NCBI RefSeq assembly: GCF_040581405.1 | Contig: NZ_CP137157.1 | Coordinates: 810,001 to 874,000, forward strand | DNA from: Komagataeibacter sucrofermentans DSM 15973 | Lineage (GTDB): Bacteria > Pseudomonadota > Alphaproteobacteria > Acetobacterales > Acetobacteraceae | DNA length: 64,000 nt | Direction of reading: 5' to 3' | Translations under genes and position numbers: made by a program | Notes under the pieces: generated by a model | Seen by the model: only the letters and a program-made list of their open reading frames with translations | Databases searched by the model: none | Told to the model about the DNA's origin: nothing | Shown here: positions 37,377 to 46,929 of the stretch, piece by piece | How positions within the stretch are numbered: position 1 is the stretch's first letter | How the letters are laid out: each line of letters begins with the position of its first letter

Positions 37377-38780
37377 ATGGCCCCGCGCACATTGTTCGAC
37401 AAGATATGGGACAGCCATGTGGTCGAAACCCTTCCGGACAAGACGGCCATCCTCTACATCGACCGCCACCTCGTGCATGAAGTCACGAGCCCGCAGGCGT
37501 TTGAAGGCCTGCGCCTGAGCGGCCGCCGCCTGCGCCACCCGGATGCGACGATTGCGGTGGTCGACCACAACGTGCCCACATCCGACCGCACCCAGCCCAT
37601 CGAGGAGGCGGACAGCCGCAACCAGATCGAGACGCTCGAGCGCAACGTGAAGGAATTCGGCGTGCCGTATTTCCCGCTGCTCTCGGCGCGGCAGGGCATC
37701 GTGCACGTGGTGGGCCCCGAGCAGGGCATCTCGCTGCCGGGCATGACCATCGTGTGCGGCGACAGCCATACCTCCACCCACGGCGCGATGGGGGCCCTGG
37801 CGTTTGGCATCGGCACGTCCGAGGTCGAGCATGTGATGGCGACCCAGACCATCCTGCAAAAGCCTGCCAAGAACATGAAGGTCGTGGTCGAGGGGCAGGT
37901 TGGCCCCGGCGTCACCGCCAAGGACATCATGCTCGCCATCATTGGCCATATCGGCACGGCGGGTGGCACGGGGCACGTGATCGAATTCGCGGGTTCGGCC
38001 ATCCGTGAACTCGACATGGCGGGCCGTATGACGCTGTGCAACATGTCGATCGAGGCCGGTGCCCGCGCCGGGCTCGTCGCACCGGACGAGACCACGTTCG
38101 AATACGTGCGCGGCCGTCCCTTCGCCCCCAAGGGTGAAGCGTTTGACGAGGCCGTGGCCTACTGGAAGACGCTGGCTGCCGACGAAGGCGCGCATTATGA
38201 CCGCGTGGTCGAACTGCGCGCCGAGGACATCACCCCCGTGCTGACCTGGGGCACCAGCCCCGAGACGGTCATCCCCGTCAGCGGCACCGTGCCCGACCCG
38301 GCAGCCGAGGCCGATCCGGGCAAGCGCGCGCAGATGCAGCGCATGCTGGATTATATGGGGCTTAAAGCTGGCCAGAAGATTGCGGGCACGCCGGTTGATG
38401 TCGTGTTCATCGGCTCATGCACCAACAGCCGCATCGAGGATCTGCGCGCCGCCGCCGCCATCGCGGCAGGCCGCAAGGTGGCTGCAGGCGTGCGGGCGAT
38501 GATCGTGCCCGGATCGGGCATCGTGAAGGCGCAGGCGGAAGAGGAAGGGCTGGACAGGGTGTTCCTTGATGCCGGGTTCGAGTGGCGCGAGGCGGGGTGC
38601 TCCATGTGCCTTGGCATGAACCCCGACCGGCTGACGCCGGGGCAGCGCTGTGCCTCCACGTCCAATCGTAATTTTGAGGGCAGGCAGGGCCCCGGCGGGC
38701 GCACGCACCTGCTCTCGCCCGCCATGGCGGCGGCGGCCGCCGTGACCGGATGCCTGACCGATGTGCGGGAGCTGATCTGA
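37377..38780 (+). CDS. leuC: 3-Isopropylmalate dehydratase large subunit
   Basis: A 467-residue aconitase-family enzyme that, with LeuD, isomerises isopropylmalate in leucine synthesis. The 4Fe-4S ligand Cys are in [12 protein letters not shown] and in [22 protein letters not shown] and [11 protein letters not shown] are also visible. GAGGAAAAG precedes the ATG. It is the first gene of leuCDB, with a 2-base gap to leuD. Confidence 0.97.
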   Translation: MAPRTLFDKIWDSHVVETLPDKTAILYIDRHLVHEVTSPQAFEGLRLSGRRLRHPDATIAVVDHNVPTSDRTQPIEEADSRNQIETLERNVKEFGVPYFPLLSARQGIVHVVGPEQGISLPGMTIVCGDSHTSTHGAMGALAFGIGTSEVEHVMATQTILQKPAKNMKVVVEGQVGPGVTAKDIMLAIIGHIGTAGGTGHVIEFAGSAIRELDMAGRMTLCNMSIEAGARAGLVAPDETTFEYVRGRPFAPKGEAFDEAVAYWKTLAADEGAHYDRVVELRAEDITPVLTWGTSPETVIPVSGTVPDPAAEADPGKRAQMQRMLDYMGLKAGQKIAGTPVDVVFIGSCTNSRIEDLRAAAAIAAGRKVAAGVRAMIVPGSGIVKAQAEEEGLDRVFLDAGFEWREAGCSMCLGMNPDRLTPGQRCASTSNRNFEGRQGPGGRTHLLSPAMAAAAAVTGCLTDVRELI

Positions 38781-38782
38781 AA

Positions 38783-39406
38783 ATGGATAAATTCACTGTT
38801 CTGTCGGCCGTGGCGGCCCCGCTGCCCGAGGAAAACATCGACACCGACAAGATCATTCCCGCGCGCTTTCTCAAGACCACCAAGCGCACCGGCCTTGGCG
38901 TGCATGCGTTTGACAGCATGCGCTACCGCGAGGATGGATCAGAAAACCCGGATTTCGTGCTCAATCAGGAGCCTTACCGCAAGGCGCAGATCCTGATTAC
39001 GTATGACAATCTTGGCTGTGGCTCCTCACGCGAGCATGCACCGTGGGCGCTGCTGGATTTTGGCATCCGCTGCGTGATTGCGCCGTCATTCGCCGATATC
39101 TTCCACAACAACTGCTTCAAGAATGGCATCCTGCCCATCGTGCTGCCGCATGATGTCTGCGAACGGCTGATGGAAGATGCCCGCATGGGCGGCAATGCGC
39201 GTCTGACCATCGACCTGCCCCGGCAGGTGGTGGTGCGCCCTGATGGTACCGAGGTGCCGTTCAAGGTTGATCCGCTGCGCAAGAAGCTGCTGCTCGAAGG
39301 GCTGGACGATATTGGCCAGACGCTGCAGCACGAGAAGGAAATCACCACCTTTGAGGAGCGCCGTGCGCAGGCGCAGCCGTGGATTCCGCGTATCGTGCTG
39401 GACTGA
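38783..39406 (+). CDS. leuD: 3-Isopropylmalate dehydratase small subunit
   Basis: A 207-residue subunit carrying the swivel domain of the isomerase. [13 protein letters not shown], the [13 protein letters not shown] motif and [14 protein letters not shown] are typical. The ATG at 38783 is 2 bases after the leuC stop, so the two are coupled. Confidence 0.97.
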   Translation: MDKFTVLSAVAAPLPEENIDTDKIIPARFLKTTKRTGLGVHAFDSMRYREDGSENPDFVLNQEPYRKAQILITYDNLGCGSSREHAPWALLDFGIRCVIAPSFADIFHNNCFKNGILPIVLPHDVCERLMEDARMGGNARLTIDLPRQVVVRPDGTEVPFKVDPLRKKLLLEGLDDIGQTLQHEKEITTFEERRAQAQPWIPRIVLD

Positions 39407-39485
39407 GCGGGCCGGGCGGTTCCTGCCGCCCGCAGCCGCACGGCAAAGAGCATTTAACAAACCGATTTAACGGATGGGAAACGTC

Positions 39486-40604
39486 ATGTCCGCACCCAAG
39501 AAGCTCCTGATCCTGCCTGGCGATGGCATTGGCCCCGAGATCATGAACGAAGTCCGTCGCATCATGGACTGGATGGCGCAGGCACGCGGCATCCGCTTTG
39601 ATGTGAGCGACGACCTCGTGGGCGGCGCATCGCTTGCGGTGCATGGCCAGCCGATTACGCAGGAAGTGATCGATGCGGCACGGGCGGCGGATGCGGTGCT
39701 GTTCGGCTCGGTGGGTGACCCCAAATGGGCTTCTGCCGGGTTTGACCGCAGGCCGGAGATCGCGATTCTCAAGCTGCGTCAGGAGCTTGGCCTGTTCGCC
39801 AACCTGCGCCCGGCCAAGGTGTTCGATTCACTGGCCGATGCCAGCACGCTCAGGCCCGACGTGGTGCGCGGCCTCGATATCATGATCGTGCGCGAGACGG
39901 TGGGCGGCATCTATTTCGGTAATCCGCGCGGCATCGAGACCTTGGCTGATGGCACGCGCCGCGGCATCAACACCGAGGTTTACACCACGCCGGAAATCGA
40001 GCGCGTGGCCCGTGTGGCATTTGAACTTGCCCGCAAGCGCGATAACCGCGTGTGCTCGGTCGAGAAATGCAACGTGATGGAAAGCGGCCTGCTGTGGAAA
40101 GAGGTCGTGACCGACCTGCATGCGCGCGAATACCCCGATGTGCAGCTGACCCACATGCTGGCCGATAACTGCGCCATGCAGCTTGTGCGCAACCCGCGCC
40201 AGTTTGATGTGATCGTGACTGGCAACCTGTTTGGCGACCTGCTGTCCGACCTGGCCTCGATGCTGACCGGCAGCCTGGGCATGCTGCCTTCGGCCACGCT
40301 GGGCGCCAAGGGCGAGGATGGCCGTATGCCTGCGCTGTATGAGCCGATTCATGGCAGCGCGCCCGACATTGCGGGGCAGGGCAAGGCCAACCCGCTGGCG
40401 CAGATCCTCTCGTTTGCCATGCTGCTGCGCTATTCGTTCGACATGCAGGACGATGCCACCCTGATCGAGCAGGCGGTTTCCAACGTGCTGGATCGTGGGC
40501 TGCGTACGCCCGACATCATGAGCGCGGGCAAGACGGAAGTGAATACGACAGGCATGGGCGCCGCCGTGGTGGAAGAGCTGGCACGGCTGAACAAGGCTGG
40601 CTGA
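39486..40604 (+). CDS. leuB: 3-Isopropylmalate dehydrogenase
   Basis: A 372-residue NAD-dependent beta-decarboxylating dehydrogenase, third enzyme of the leucine branch. [48 protein letters not shown] and [12 protein letters not shown] are family motifs. The ATG at 39486 ([10 protein letters not shown]) is preferred to an ATG 12 bases earlier. A strong terminator follows, ending the run that begins at ffh or leuC. Confidence 0.97.
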   Translation: MSAPKKLLILPGDGIGPEIMNEVRRIMDWMAQARGIRFDVSDDLVGGASLAVHGQPITQEVIDAARAADAVLFGSVGDPKWASAGFDRRPEIAILKLRQELGLFANLRPAKVFDSLADASTLRPDVVRGLDIMIVRETVGGIYFGNPRGIETLADGTRRGINTEVYTTPEIERVARVAFELARKRDNRVCSVEKCNVMESGLLWKEVVTDLHAREYPDVQLTHMLADNCAMQLVRNPRQFDVIVTGNLFGDLLSDLASMLTGSLGMLPSATLGAKGEDGRMPALYEPIHGSAPDIAGQGKANPLAQILSFAMLLRYSFDMQDDATLIEQAVSNVLDRGLRTPDIMSAGKTEVNTTGMGAAVVEELARLNKAG

Positions 40605-40620
40605 TTGACGCCCCTTACCG

Positions 40621-40656
40621 AAAAGCCCGGCATGGTGTTCATGCCGGGCTTTTTTA
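40621..40656 (+). terminator. Intrinsic terminator of leuB
   Basis: AAAAGCCCGGCAT pairs with ATGCCGGGCTTTTTT around a 7-base loop. Confidence 0.9.
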
Positions 40657-40680
40657 TGCCTGTGCGCAAAAAAAACGACT

Positions 40681-40765
40681 GAAAGTTTTTGGTGCAGCCT
40701 TTTTTCAAAAAGCTTCAAAGAATGCCGCCTTTTTGAAAAAAAGACGGCACCCAAAAACATTTATC
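40681..40765 (+). repeat. Dispersed two-hairpin intergenic repeat, copy 5 (forward, best preserved)
   Basis: The outer arms AAAGTTTTTGGTGC and GGCACCCAAAAAC pair with each other. Inside are two hairpins: AGCCTTTTTTCAAAAAGCTT and GCCGCCTTTTTGAAA with AAAAGACGGC. It lies between the leuB terminator and the stop of a convergent response-regulator gene. Confidence 0.88.
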
Positions 40766-40769
40766 TTTT

Positions 40770-41507
40770 TTACAACCCCGGCTTGAGCACGTAGCCCTTG
40801 CCGCGCACGGTCTGCAAGAAGCGCGGCTCCTTGGGGTCGGGCTCGATGCGGCGGCGCAGGCGGGTCACCTGCACATCCACCGCGCGTTCACCAATTTCTT
40901 CCATGTCGAGCGTGGTGGCGATGGCGGTGCGCGACAGGATCTCGTTGGGGTGGCGGGCCAGCACCGAAAGCAGCGCCGATTCGCCGCCCGTCAGGTGCAC
41001 GATTCCCTCCGCATTCGACAGAAGCCCCCGCACGGGATCGAACTCCAGGTCGCCAAGCCGCACGATGCGCAGGTTGCTGCTTGGTGCGGGCGGCACGAAG
41101 CGGCGCAGATGCGCCTTGAGCCGCAGCAGCAGCTCGCGCGGCTCGAACGGCTTGGCCAGATAGTCATCGGCTCCGGCTTCGAGGCCAATGATCCGGTCTT
41201 CGGGCTCGCCGCGCGCGGTGAGCAGCAGGATGGGAAAGTTCAGGTTGTCGCGCCGCAGTTCGCGGGTCAGTTCCAGCCCGTTTTCCCCCGGCATGGTAAT
41301 GTCGAGCACCAGCGCATCGGGCTGCATGAAGCCCAGCACCTGCCGCGCCTCCTGCGCCGAGCACGCGGCGCTGACCCGAAAGCCCTGCTCGCTGAGGTAA
41401 CGGTGCAGCAGGCGGCGCAGGCGGGGGTCGTCATCCACCACCACCACATGGGCATCCATGATCATGCTGTCGCGGGGGAGGGCGGAATCGCAGGCCGTCT
41501 GGATCAT
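40770..41507 (-). CDS. OmpR-family response regulator
   Basis: A 245-residue DNA-binding response regulator. The receiver domain has VVVVDDDPRL, phospho-acceptor Asp69 in LVLDITMPGENG and Lys in DDYLAKPFEP. The C-terminal winged helix ends in DVQVTRLRRRIEPDPKEPRFLQTVRGKGYVL, typical of OmpR. The start at 41507 overlaps the marR stop (ATGA), and GGAG lies 6 bases ahead, so the extended N-terminus is real. It is the last gene of the def-coq9-marR unit. The EnvZ-like kinase at 43752 is a likely partner. Confidence 0.92.
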   Translation of the reverse strand: MIQTACDSALPRDSMIMDAHVVVVDDDPRLRRLLHRYLSEQGFRVSAACSAQEARQVLGFMQPDALVLDITMPGENGLELTRELRRDNLNFPILLLTARGEPEDRIIGLEAGADDYLAKPFEPRELLLRLKAHLRRFVPPAPSSNLRIVRLGDLEFDPVRGLLSNAEGIVHLTGGESALLSVLARHPNEILSRTAIATTLDMEEIGERAVDVQVTRLRRRIEPDPKEPRFLQTVRGKGYVLKPGL

Positions 41508-42052
41508 GAAGAACTCCGGTCAGGAGGGTGAAAGGCATCGGTGGATACGCCGGGTATGGTCGATTCGTCTATCAGGCCGCGCATCACGCGGCGAAAACCG
41601 TCAACCGCCCGGCCACCCGCGTTGCGGTACACCCGTAGCAGCACTTCACGTTGCAGCGAAAAAAGCCGGTTTTCAATCTCCGCCCCGCGCGCGCTCAGGT
41701 ACAGGCAGCGCCGCCTGCGGTCCTGTGGCGTGGTTTCGTGGCGCAGCAGGCCGTGGGCCACCAGTTCGCCCAGCGTGCGGCTCATGCTCTGCTTGGTTAT
41801 GCCCAGCACATCAAGCAGCGCGCCCACGGCAATGCCCGGCTGCAGCGCCACGGTCTGCATGATGCGGTAATGGGCGTGGCCCAGCCCGTATTCCTGCAGG
41901 GCGGGGTCGATCACGTTGCCAAAGGCGCGGCAGGCCAGCAGGAGCAGTTCCTGCGCCTGGCGCATGTCCTCATCGCGCAGGAACAGAAGTTCCACGCCCG
42001 CGCCCGCCACAGGGGCAGGGCGCGCGGCAGGTGGCCGGGGCGGGGTGGTCAT
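41504..42052 (-). CDS. MarR family transcriptional regulator
   Basis: A 182-residue winged-helix regulator. The HTH and wing are seen as GALLDVLGITKQSMSRTLGE and the wing DRRRRCLYLSARG. The N-terminus has a Pro/Ala-rich stretch before the dimerisation helix (QAQELLLLACRAFG). Such proteins usually respond to small aromatic ligands. It overlaps the response regulator downstream by four bases and lies 16 bases after coq9. Ligand and targets are unknown. Confidence 0.9.
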   Translation of the reverse strand: MTTPPRPPAARPAPVAGAGVELLFLRDEDMRQAQELLLLACRAFGNVIDPALQEYGLGHAHYRIMQTVALQPGIAVGALLDVLGITKQSMSRTLGELVAHGLLRHETTPQDRRRRCLYLSARGAEIENRLFSLQREVLLRVYRNAGGRAVDGFRRVMRGLIDESTIPGVSTDAFHPPDRSSS

Positions 42053-42068
42053 GGCAGGCGGGTGACCG

Positions 42069-42692
42069 TCAGGCGATGCGGCCGGTCAGCCGGTTGCGCA
42101 GGCGGGTGATGCGCCCGATCTCGGCAAGCCTGCGGTCAAGGAATTCCTCCACCGAGGCCGGGTTGCCCCCGCGCGTGAGCCAGAATAGCAGGGTGGCGAC
42201 ATAGACCCCGCTCAGGCTCAGCCGCTTGGTCATGTAGGTGAAGCCGGTGGAGGTATCGCCCGCCGCATCCCATATCGCATTGACGCTGCGGCCCAGCACA
42301 TGGGCCAGGCTGCGGGCATGGGTGGGCACCATCAGCACCGCCAGCGCCTGCCTTATGGCCGCGCGGTGGGGGGCTGCGCGTTCCAGCCGAAACAGGATGG
42401 CCGCGCGCACCCGGCGGCTGATCTTGCGGCTGCGAAAGGTGTGGGCATGGTCCAGCATGTCGCGGTCCATCAGGTCGAAGCAGGCTTCGGCCAGTTCCGC
42501 CATGCCACCGGGAAAGAGCAGGTCCGAATCCGGCCCGGCGCATTGCAGCAAGAGTTCTGGGGTCCAGGCGTGGCTGCCCGCGCGCGAATCGGCCAGGAAA
42601 TGGCGGAGCAGCGCATCACCTTGATGTGAATGTTGCACCGCGGGCGGATGCAGGCACGACGCCGCGCGCGCGACCAGGGCGGAAGGATTCAT
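42069..42692 (-). CDS. COQ9 family protein, ubiquinone biosynthesis
   Basis: A 207-residue homologue of COQ9, a TetR-like lipid-binding protein that helps COQ7-type hydroxylation in ubiquinone synthesis. The C-terminal domain shows ISRRVRAAILFRLE, AGDTSTGFTYMTKR and LSGVYVATLLFWL, all conserved in the family. Acetic acid bacteria depend on ubiquinone for their periplasmic oxidases. Its start overlaps the def stop by four bases. Confidence 0.9.
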   Translation of the reverse strand: MNPSALVARAASCLHPPAVQHSHQGDALLRHFLADSRAGSHAWTPELLLQCAGPDSDLLFPGGMAELAEACFDLMDRDMLDHAHTFRSRKISRRVRAAILFRLERAAPHRAAIRQALAVLMVPTHARSLAHVLGRSVNAIWDAAGDTSTGFTYMTKRLSLSGVYVATLLFWLTRGGNPASVEEFLDRRLAEIGRITRLRNRLTGRIA

Positions 42693-43219
42693 GGGCGCTC
42701 TCCATAACGGGCCATTTCGCTGTCAAAGCCCATGCGGCCAAGGTTGGTCATGCGCATGGGGTAGAGGATTCCGTTTAGGTGGTCGTATTCATGCTGCAAT
42801 ACATTGGCGAGAAAGCCCGATGCAACGCCCTGCACCACATGCCCGTGCGCATCCAGCCCGCTATAGGCCACGCGGGCATGGCGCGGCACCCACCCGCGCA
42901 GGCCGGGAATGGACAGGCAGCCCTCCAGCCGGTCCACCATCTCATCGCCCACCGGCTCCAGCACGGGGTTGATCAGGGCGGAAGGCGGGCGCGGCGGGTC
43001 ATCCTCGCCCGTGCTGCGCGCCAGCGGCACATGATAGACGAACAGCGCCAGCCCGTAATGCACCTGTGGCGCCGCGAGTCCCGCGCCCCCTGCGTCGAGC
43101 ATCGTCTCGATCATGTCGGCCACCAGCGTGCGGATGGCGGGCGCCTGCGTATCGGCCACCGGCTGCGTTGGTTGCAGCAGCACCGGATGGCCCATGCGGG
43201 CGATCTTGAGCAGCGTCAT
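42689..43219 (-). CDS. def: Peptide deformylase
   Basis: A 176-residue metal hydrolase that removes formyl groups from nascent proteins. The three motifs are GAGLAAPQ, EGCLS (metal ligand Cys101) and HEYDHLNG (ligands His143 and His147, catalytic Glu144). The ATG at 43219 gives the normal N-terminus (MTLLKIARMGHPVL); an upstream extension in the frame is not family-like. It heads the minus-strand unit def-coq9-marR-ompR. Its promoter lies opposite that of rpsU. Confidence 0.95.
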   Translation of the reverse strand: MTLLKIARMGHPVLLQPTQPVADTQAPAIRTLVADMIETMLDAGGAGLAAPQVHYGLALFVYHVPLARSTGEDDPPRPPSALINPVLEPVGDEMVDRLEGCLSIPGLRGWVPRHARVAYSGLDAHGHVVQGVASGFLANVLQHEYDHLNGILYPMRMTNLGRMGFDSEMARYGERP

Positions 43220-43458
43220 GCGGCGAAAGGCCTTCCTGTTTTGCAGAACATGTATATGACAGCGTTGGCGCGTAAAGCGCAGCACCAAAATTCATGCGGG
43301 TTTATATGCGGGAATGATTTGTGTTGCGCGGCGCGAGTGTGATATAGGTGCGGCCCGTTTGGGAATCGCACGAAGGGAATGGCCTCGGGCGGACGTTCCC
43401 CAAGTTTCAGTTTCATGGATCATCCATACCGGATGGCAGATCAGGAGTTGACGACCCA

Positions 43459-43662
43459 GTGCAGGTTCTCGTTCGTGACAACAATGTTGATCAGGCCCTC
43501 AAGGCCCTCAAGAAGAAAATGCAGCGCGAAGGCATCTTCCGCGAAATGAAGCTGCGTCGCCACTATGAAAAGCCGTCCGAGCGCAAGGCGCGCGAGGCAG
43601 CCGAGGCCGTGCGTCGTGCCCGCAAGATGGAGCGCAAGCGCCTCGAGCGTGAAGGCTTCTAA
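43459..43662 (+). CDS. rpsU: 30S ribosomal protein S21
   Basis: A 67-residue basic protein of the 30S platform. [20 protein letters not shown] and the [13 protein letters not shown] segment are diagnostic. The start is GTG at 43459 with AGGAG 11 bases upstream; no in-frame ATG would give the family's N-terminus. A strong terminator follows, after which a histidine kinase gene begins almost at once. Confidence 0.96.
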   Translation: MQVLVRDNNVDQALKALKKKMQREGIFREMKLRRHYEKPSERKAREAAEAVRRARKMERKRLEREGF

Positions 43663-43696
43663 TCCTTCGCGTATCGGAATACGGGTTATGACCCAC

Positions 43697-43731
43697 AAAA
43701 AACCGGCTTCTGCAAAGAGGCCGGTTTTTTT
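43697..43731 (+). terminator. Intrinsic terminator of rpsU
   Basis: AAAAAACCGGC pairs with GCCGGTTTTTTT around a short loop. The following kinase gene's ribosome binding site begins about 6 bases later, so any read-through would feed that gene. Confidence 0.88.
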
Positions 43732-43751
43732 GTGTCTGGAGAGGGAAAGCC

Positions 43752-45149
43752 ATGGGCATGGAATCCGCACCCGGCGCTGAATACGCGCCCGAAGCCCCCA
43801 CAGGCTGGCGGCGGTGGCGGGGGCGGCTGGCGCGTCGCATCCTGCCGCGCTCCCTGCTGGGGCGGATGCTGCTGATCGGGTTCATCCCGCTGCTGACCAC
43901 GCAGGCCATCTCGCTTGAACTGTTTTACGGCAACTACCTGCAGATCGTCTCGCGCCGCCTGTCAGGCGACATGGCCACCACCATTGCCATGACGCTGGAC
44001 ATGCTCGAGCGCTATCCTTCCCCTGCTGATCGCAAGTGGATTCTGGAAGATGCAGGCCGCAGGGCAGGGCTGGTCATGACCCTGCATGAGGGGGGGAGCC
44101 TGCAAAGGCGCGGCTCGAACCACGTGCTCGGCCCCATTGACGAGGATCTGGCGCGCGACCTGGAGGCCAGCGTGCGCTGGCCCACCTTCGTTGACTGGAA
44201 AAAGGCCCACCGCCGCGTCATGATCCTGGTGCAGACCCCCATTGGCGTGCTGCAGGTGGTGGCATTGCGCAAGCGGCTGGACGTGGCGCCGGTGTGGCTG
44301 TTCGTGGCATGGGCCTCGGGCAGCGCGCTGCTTCTGTTCCTGATCGCAGCGCTGTTCATGCGCAATCAGGTGCGTGCCATCCGCAGGCTGGCGCGGGCGG
44401 CGGAACTGTTCGGGCTCGGGCGCGATACGGTGCCCATCGTGCCCGAAGGCGCACAGGAAATCCGCAAGGCCGCCGTTGCCTTCAACCGCATGCGCGACCG
44501 CATCAACCGTTTTGTGGAACAGCGCACCACCGTGCTTGCCGGAGTCTCGCATGACCTGCGCACGCCGCTCACCCGCCTGCGGCTTTCACTGGCCATGTTC
44601 CCGCGCACCGGCATGATCCGTGCGGAGGATCTTCAGCCCGATATTACTGACATGATCGGTGATATTGTGGAGATGGAACACATGATCGAGGGGTATCTGT
44701 CGTTTGCGCGCGGGGAAGGGGCGGAAACGCCCTCGGTCATCCGGGTGGAGGATCTGTTCGAGGAGAGCGTTACCGCCCTGCGCCGCGTGGGCGCGCGGGC
44801 GAGCATCGGGTTCGTCAATCCGCCAGACCTGACCATTACCGGGCGCAGCAATGCCCTGCGCCGCGTGCTGAACAACGTGGTGGAAAACGCGCGGCATCAC
44901 GCCACCCGTATCGAGCTTTCAGCCGAGCGCGGGCGCAAGCAGGTGTTCGTGTATGTTGATGATAACGGCTGCGGGGTGGAGGAAGCCCGGCGCGAGAGCG
45001 TGTTCCGTGCCTTCGAGAGCGACAAGGAAGGGGGCACGGGCCTTGGCCTGGCCATAGCGCGTGACATCATTCACGCCCATGGTGGCCATATCGGGCTGGA
45101 GACCGGGCCGCTGGGCGGCGCGCGGGTCAGGATCGAGCTGCCAGCCTGA
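43752..45149 (+). CDS. EnvZ-like sensor histidine kinase
   Basis: A 465-residue membrane sensor. It has a transmembrane helix near residues 38-58, a periplasmic loop of about 120 residues, a second helix near 180-203, a HAMP domain, HisKA with His267 in GVSHDLRTPLTRLRL and an ATPase domain with DNGCGV and [10 protein letters not shown]. Layout and length match EnvZ. GGAGAGGGAAAG precedes the ATG. The nearest response regulator is the OmpR-family gene at 40770-41507, separated by def, coq9, marR and rpsU, which is a plausible split EnvZ/OmpR pair. Confidence 0.92.
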   Translation: MGMESAPGAEYAPEAPTGWRRWRGRLARRILPRSLLGRMLLIGFIPLLTTQAISLELFYGNYLQIVSRRLSGDMATTIAMTLDMLERYPSPADRKWILEDAGRRAGLVMTLHEGGSLQRRGSNHVLGPIDEDLARDLEASVRWPTFVDWKKAHRRVMILVQTPIGVLQVVALRKRLDVAPVWLFVAWASGSALLLFLIAALFMRNQVRAIRRLARAAELFGLGRDTVPIVPEGAQEIRKAAVAFNRMRDRINRFVEQRTTVLAGVSHDLRTPLTRLRLSLAMFPRTGMIRAEDLQPDITDMIGDIVEMEHMIEGYLSFARGEGAETPSVIRVEDLFEESVTALRRVGARASIGFVNPPDLTITGRSNALRRVLNNVVENARHHATRIELSAERGRKQVFVYVDDNGCGVEEARRESVFRAFESDKEGGTGLGLAIARDIIHAHGGHIGLETGPLGGARVRIELPA

Positions 45150-45172
45150 GCGTGGCCAGGCGGGTCGTGGCG

Positions 45173-45742
45173 TCAGGGCAGGGTGTTGCCCGCGCCACCA
45201 TGGCCGGGGCCACCGTTCATGCTGTTCATGGGGCCGGTGCTGCCGCCATAGGTGCTGCTCATCTGGCTGAGCGGGTTGTAGCGGCCCACATTGCCCAGGA
45301 TCTGCTGCATGATGTTGATCTTGGTGCCCGGCGTGGGGGTCCTGCCCGGCATCATGGTCACGTAGCGGGCGTCATCCTTGTGCAGCGTGCGCAGGCTGCG
45401 CAGCACGCCCTCCTGGTCAAAGGTCAGCACCACCACTTCCTGCTTCTTGATCTGCGGGAAGCTGATGGGAGCCAGCACCTGCTTCATGGAAACATAGAGC
45501 CATGTATTGTCATCAAACGTGGCATGGCCGGTGGGGGAGCCGAGGGCATCCATCACGTCCGAGCGTGAGGTCTCGCCAACCTTGAGCTTGTTGTAGTCAT
45601 CCGCCTCGACGAGCGAACCGCGCTGCATGGTGCTTGGCTTGAAAAGGCTGCATCCGGACAGCGCAATCCCCGCCCCGATGACAGCGCACGAAAACACGCG
45701 TAATGAACGGGAGCGGGGCTGGTTGTCCTTGGGTGACCTCAT
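45173..45742 (-). CDS. bamE: Outer membrane protein assembly lipoprotein BamE (SmpA/OmlA)
   Basis: A 189-residue lipoprotein of the Bam complex, which inserts beta-barrel proteins. The signal peptide ends in a lipobox LSGC. The mature domain has NKLKVGETSRSDVMDALGSPT and NTWLYVSMK, typical of BamE. A Gly/Asn/Met-rich tail of about 40 residues extends beyond the usual domain. The ATG at 45742 gives a normal lipoprotein signal; another at 45778 is possible. It is divergent from yceD, and bamE next to yceD is common in alphaproteobacteria. Confidence 0.9.
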   Translation of the reverse strand: MRSPKDNQPRSRSLRVFSCAVIGAGIALSGCSLFKPSTMQRGSLVEADDYNKLKVGETSRSDVMDALGSPTGHATFDDNTWLYVSMKQVLAPISFPQIKKQEVVVLTFDQEGVLRSLRTLHKDDARYVTMMPGRTPTPGTKINIMQQILGNVGRYNPLSQMSSTYGGSTGPMNSMNGGPGHGGAGNTLP

Positions 45743-45928
45743 GGTCGGGAAAATATCCTGAAATAGGGCAGTGCGCATATGCGGTTCGTCTTTCCGGTGC
45801 CCCATCGGGTAAATGAAGTCAATCACAGATCGCCCTGGTGGTGGAAAAACACCCCGCCAGCCCCATATTTTTACCATCATCGCAACACGGGCGCCCCCCG
45901 TGGTCACATGTGCAGGAGTTAAGACGAG

Positions 45929-46459
45929 ATGGATGCAGAATTTTCCCGCCCGCTTGCCGTGGGCCGCATCCCGGTCCAGGGCATGGAAACGGTGATCGAG
46001 GCAAGGGACACCGAATGTCGCGCACTCGCCCGCCGTTTCGGCATTCCCGGCCTGCGCAACCTGTCATGCCGCTACCGGCTCAAGCCGGGGCAGGACGGGG
46101 AGGTGCTGGCCGAGGGCTGGCTGACCGCCCATGTCACGCAGGAATGCGTGGTCAGCCTCGAGCCGTTCGAGGATGTCATGGCAGAATCGTTCACCGTGCG
46201 CTGCATCCCTGCCGCGCGTTTCCGGGAGGACGACGAGGTTGACCCGTTCTCGATCGATGAAGTGCCCTACGAGCGCGACACCATCGACCTTGGCGAACTC
46301 GCGGCGGAGGAAGTTTCGCTGGCGCTCGATCCCTATCCGCACAAGCCCGGCTGCGAAATTCCGGCCGAATTTGCGGGCACGGAAGAGGGTGTTCCGGAAG
46401 AAACCACGCGCAGGCAGCCTTTTTCCGCTCTGGCTGAGTTGAAAAAAAAGCAGAACTGA
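45929..46459 (+). CDS. yceD: YceD (DUF177) family protein
   Basis: A 176-residue protein of a family thought to help 23S rRNA or L32-linked ribosome assembly. It is recognised by LSCRYRLKPGQDGEVLAEGWL, the ECVVSLEPF segment and the acidic VDPFSIDEVPYERDTIDLG, followed by ALDPYPHKPGC. AGGAG lies about 11 bases ahead of the ATG. It precedes rpmF and plsX, the classic neighbourhood. Confidence 0.93.
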   Translation: MDAEFSRPLAVGRIPVQGMETVIEARDTECRALARRFGIPGLRNLSCRYRLKPGQDGEVLAEGWLTAHVTQECVVSLEPFEDVMAESFTVRCIPAARFREDDEVDPFSIDEVPYERDTIDLGELAAEEVSLALDPYPHKPGCEIPAEFAGTEEGVPEETTRRQPFSALAELKKKQN

Positions 46460-46630
46460 CGCAAAGGAGAGGCGCGAGCGGGGGTGTCTCGCCATGAGCC
46501 TTGCACATAATCCCTTGTGCAAGTGCAAATGGTCTGCTAGAGCGCCCCCCTCAATTATTGATAACTGACCGGTGTATCGCCACGAGGGTGTGCCTGCCGG
46601 TTGTGATCCAGATCGGAGGGGCCCGGGCCC

Positions 46631-46834
46631 ATGGCTGTACCCAAGAGAAAAACCTCGCCGTCCCGTCGTGGCATGCGTCGCAGCCACGCTGCGCTGAGTG
46701 TTCCGGCGCATGCGGAATGCTCCAACTGTGGCGAACTCAAGCGCCCGCATCATGTCTGCAGCCACTGCGGGCACTATGATGGCCGCGAAGTCGCTTCCGC
46801 CGGCAAGGCGCTGAAGACGGCGGTCCGCGCCTGA
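46631..46834 (+). CDS. rpmF: 50S ribosomal protein L32
   Basis: A 67-residue zinc-ribbon protein starting [19 protein letters not shown]. It has two Cys pairs, ECSNCGEL and [13 protein letters not shown] lies ahead of the ATG. The yceD-rpmF-plsX-fabH order links ribosome and fatty-acid synthesis genes. Confidence 0.97.
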   Translation: MAVPKRKTSPSRRGMRRSHAALSVPAHAECSNCGELKRPHHVCSHCGHYDGREVASAGKALKTAVRA

Positions 46835-46929
46835 TAACACGACGCTACAGGCGTCATTACCCGGTAACGGCGCGGCCCTGTTTGGTCGCGTCGGCGGGCT
46901 GGCCTCGGGCCGTCCTGTCCGGGTCGCGC

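Noticed and set aside
40430-40760. Open frames reading from repeat copy 5 into leuB on the minus strand
   Set aside because: They begin inside the repeat and continue antisense to leuB; no ribosome binding site or domain.
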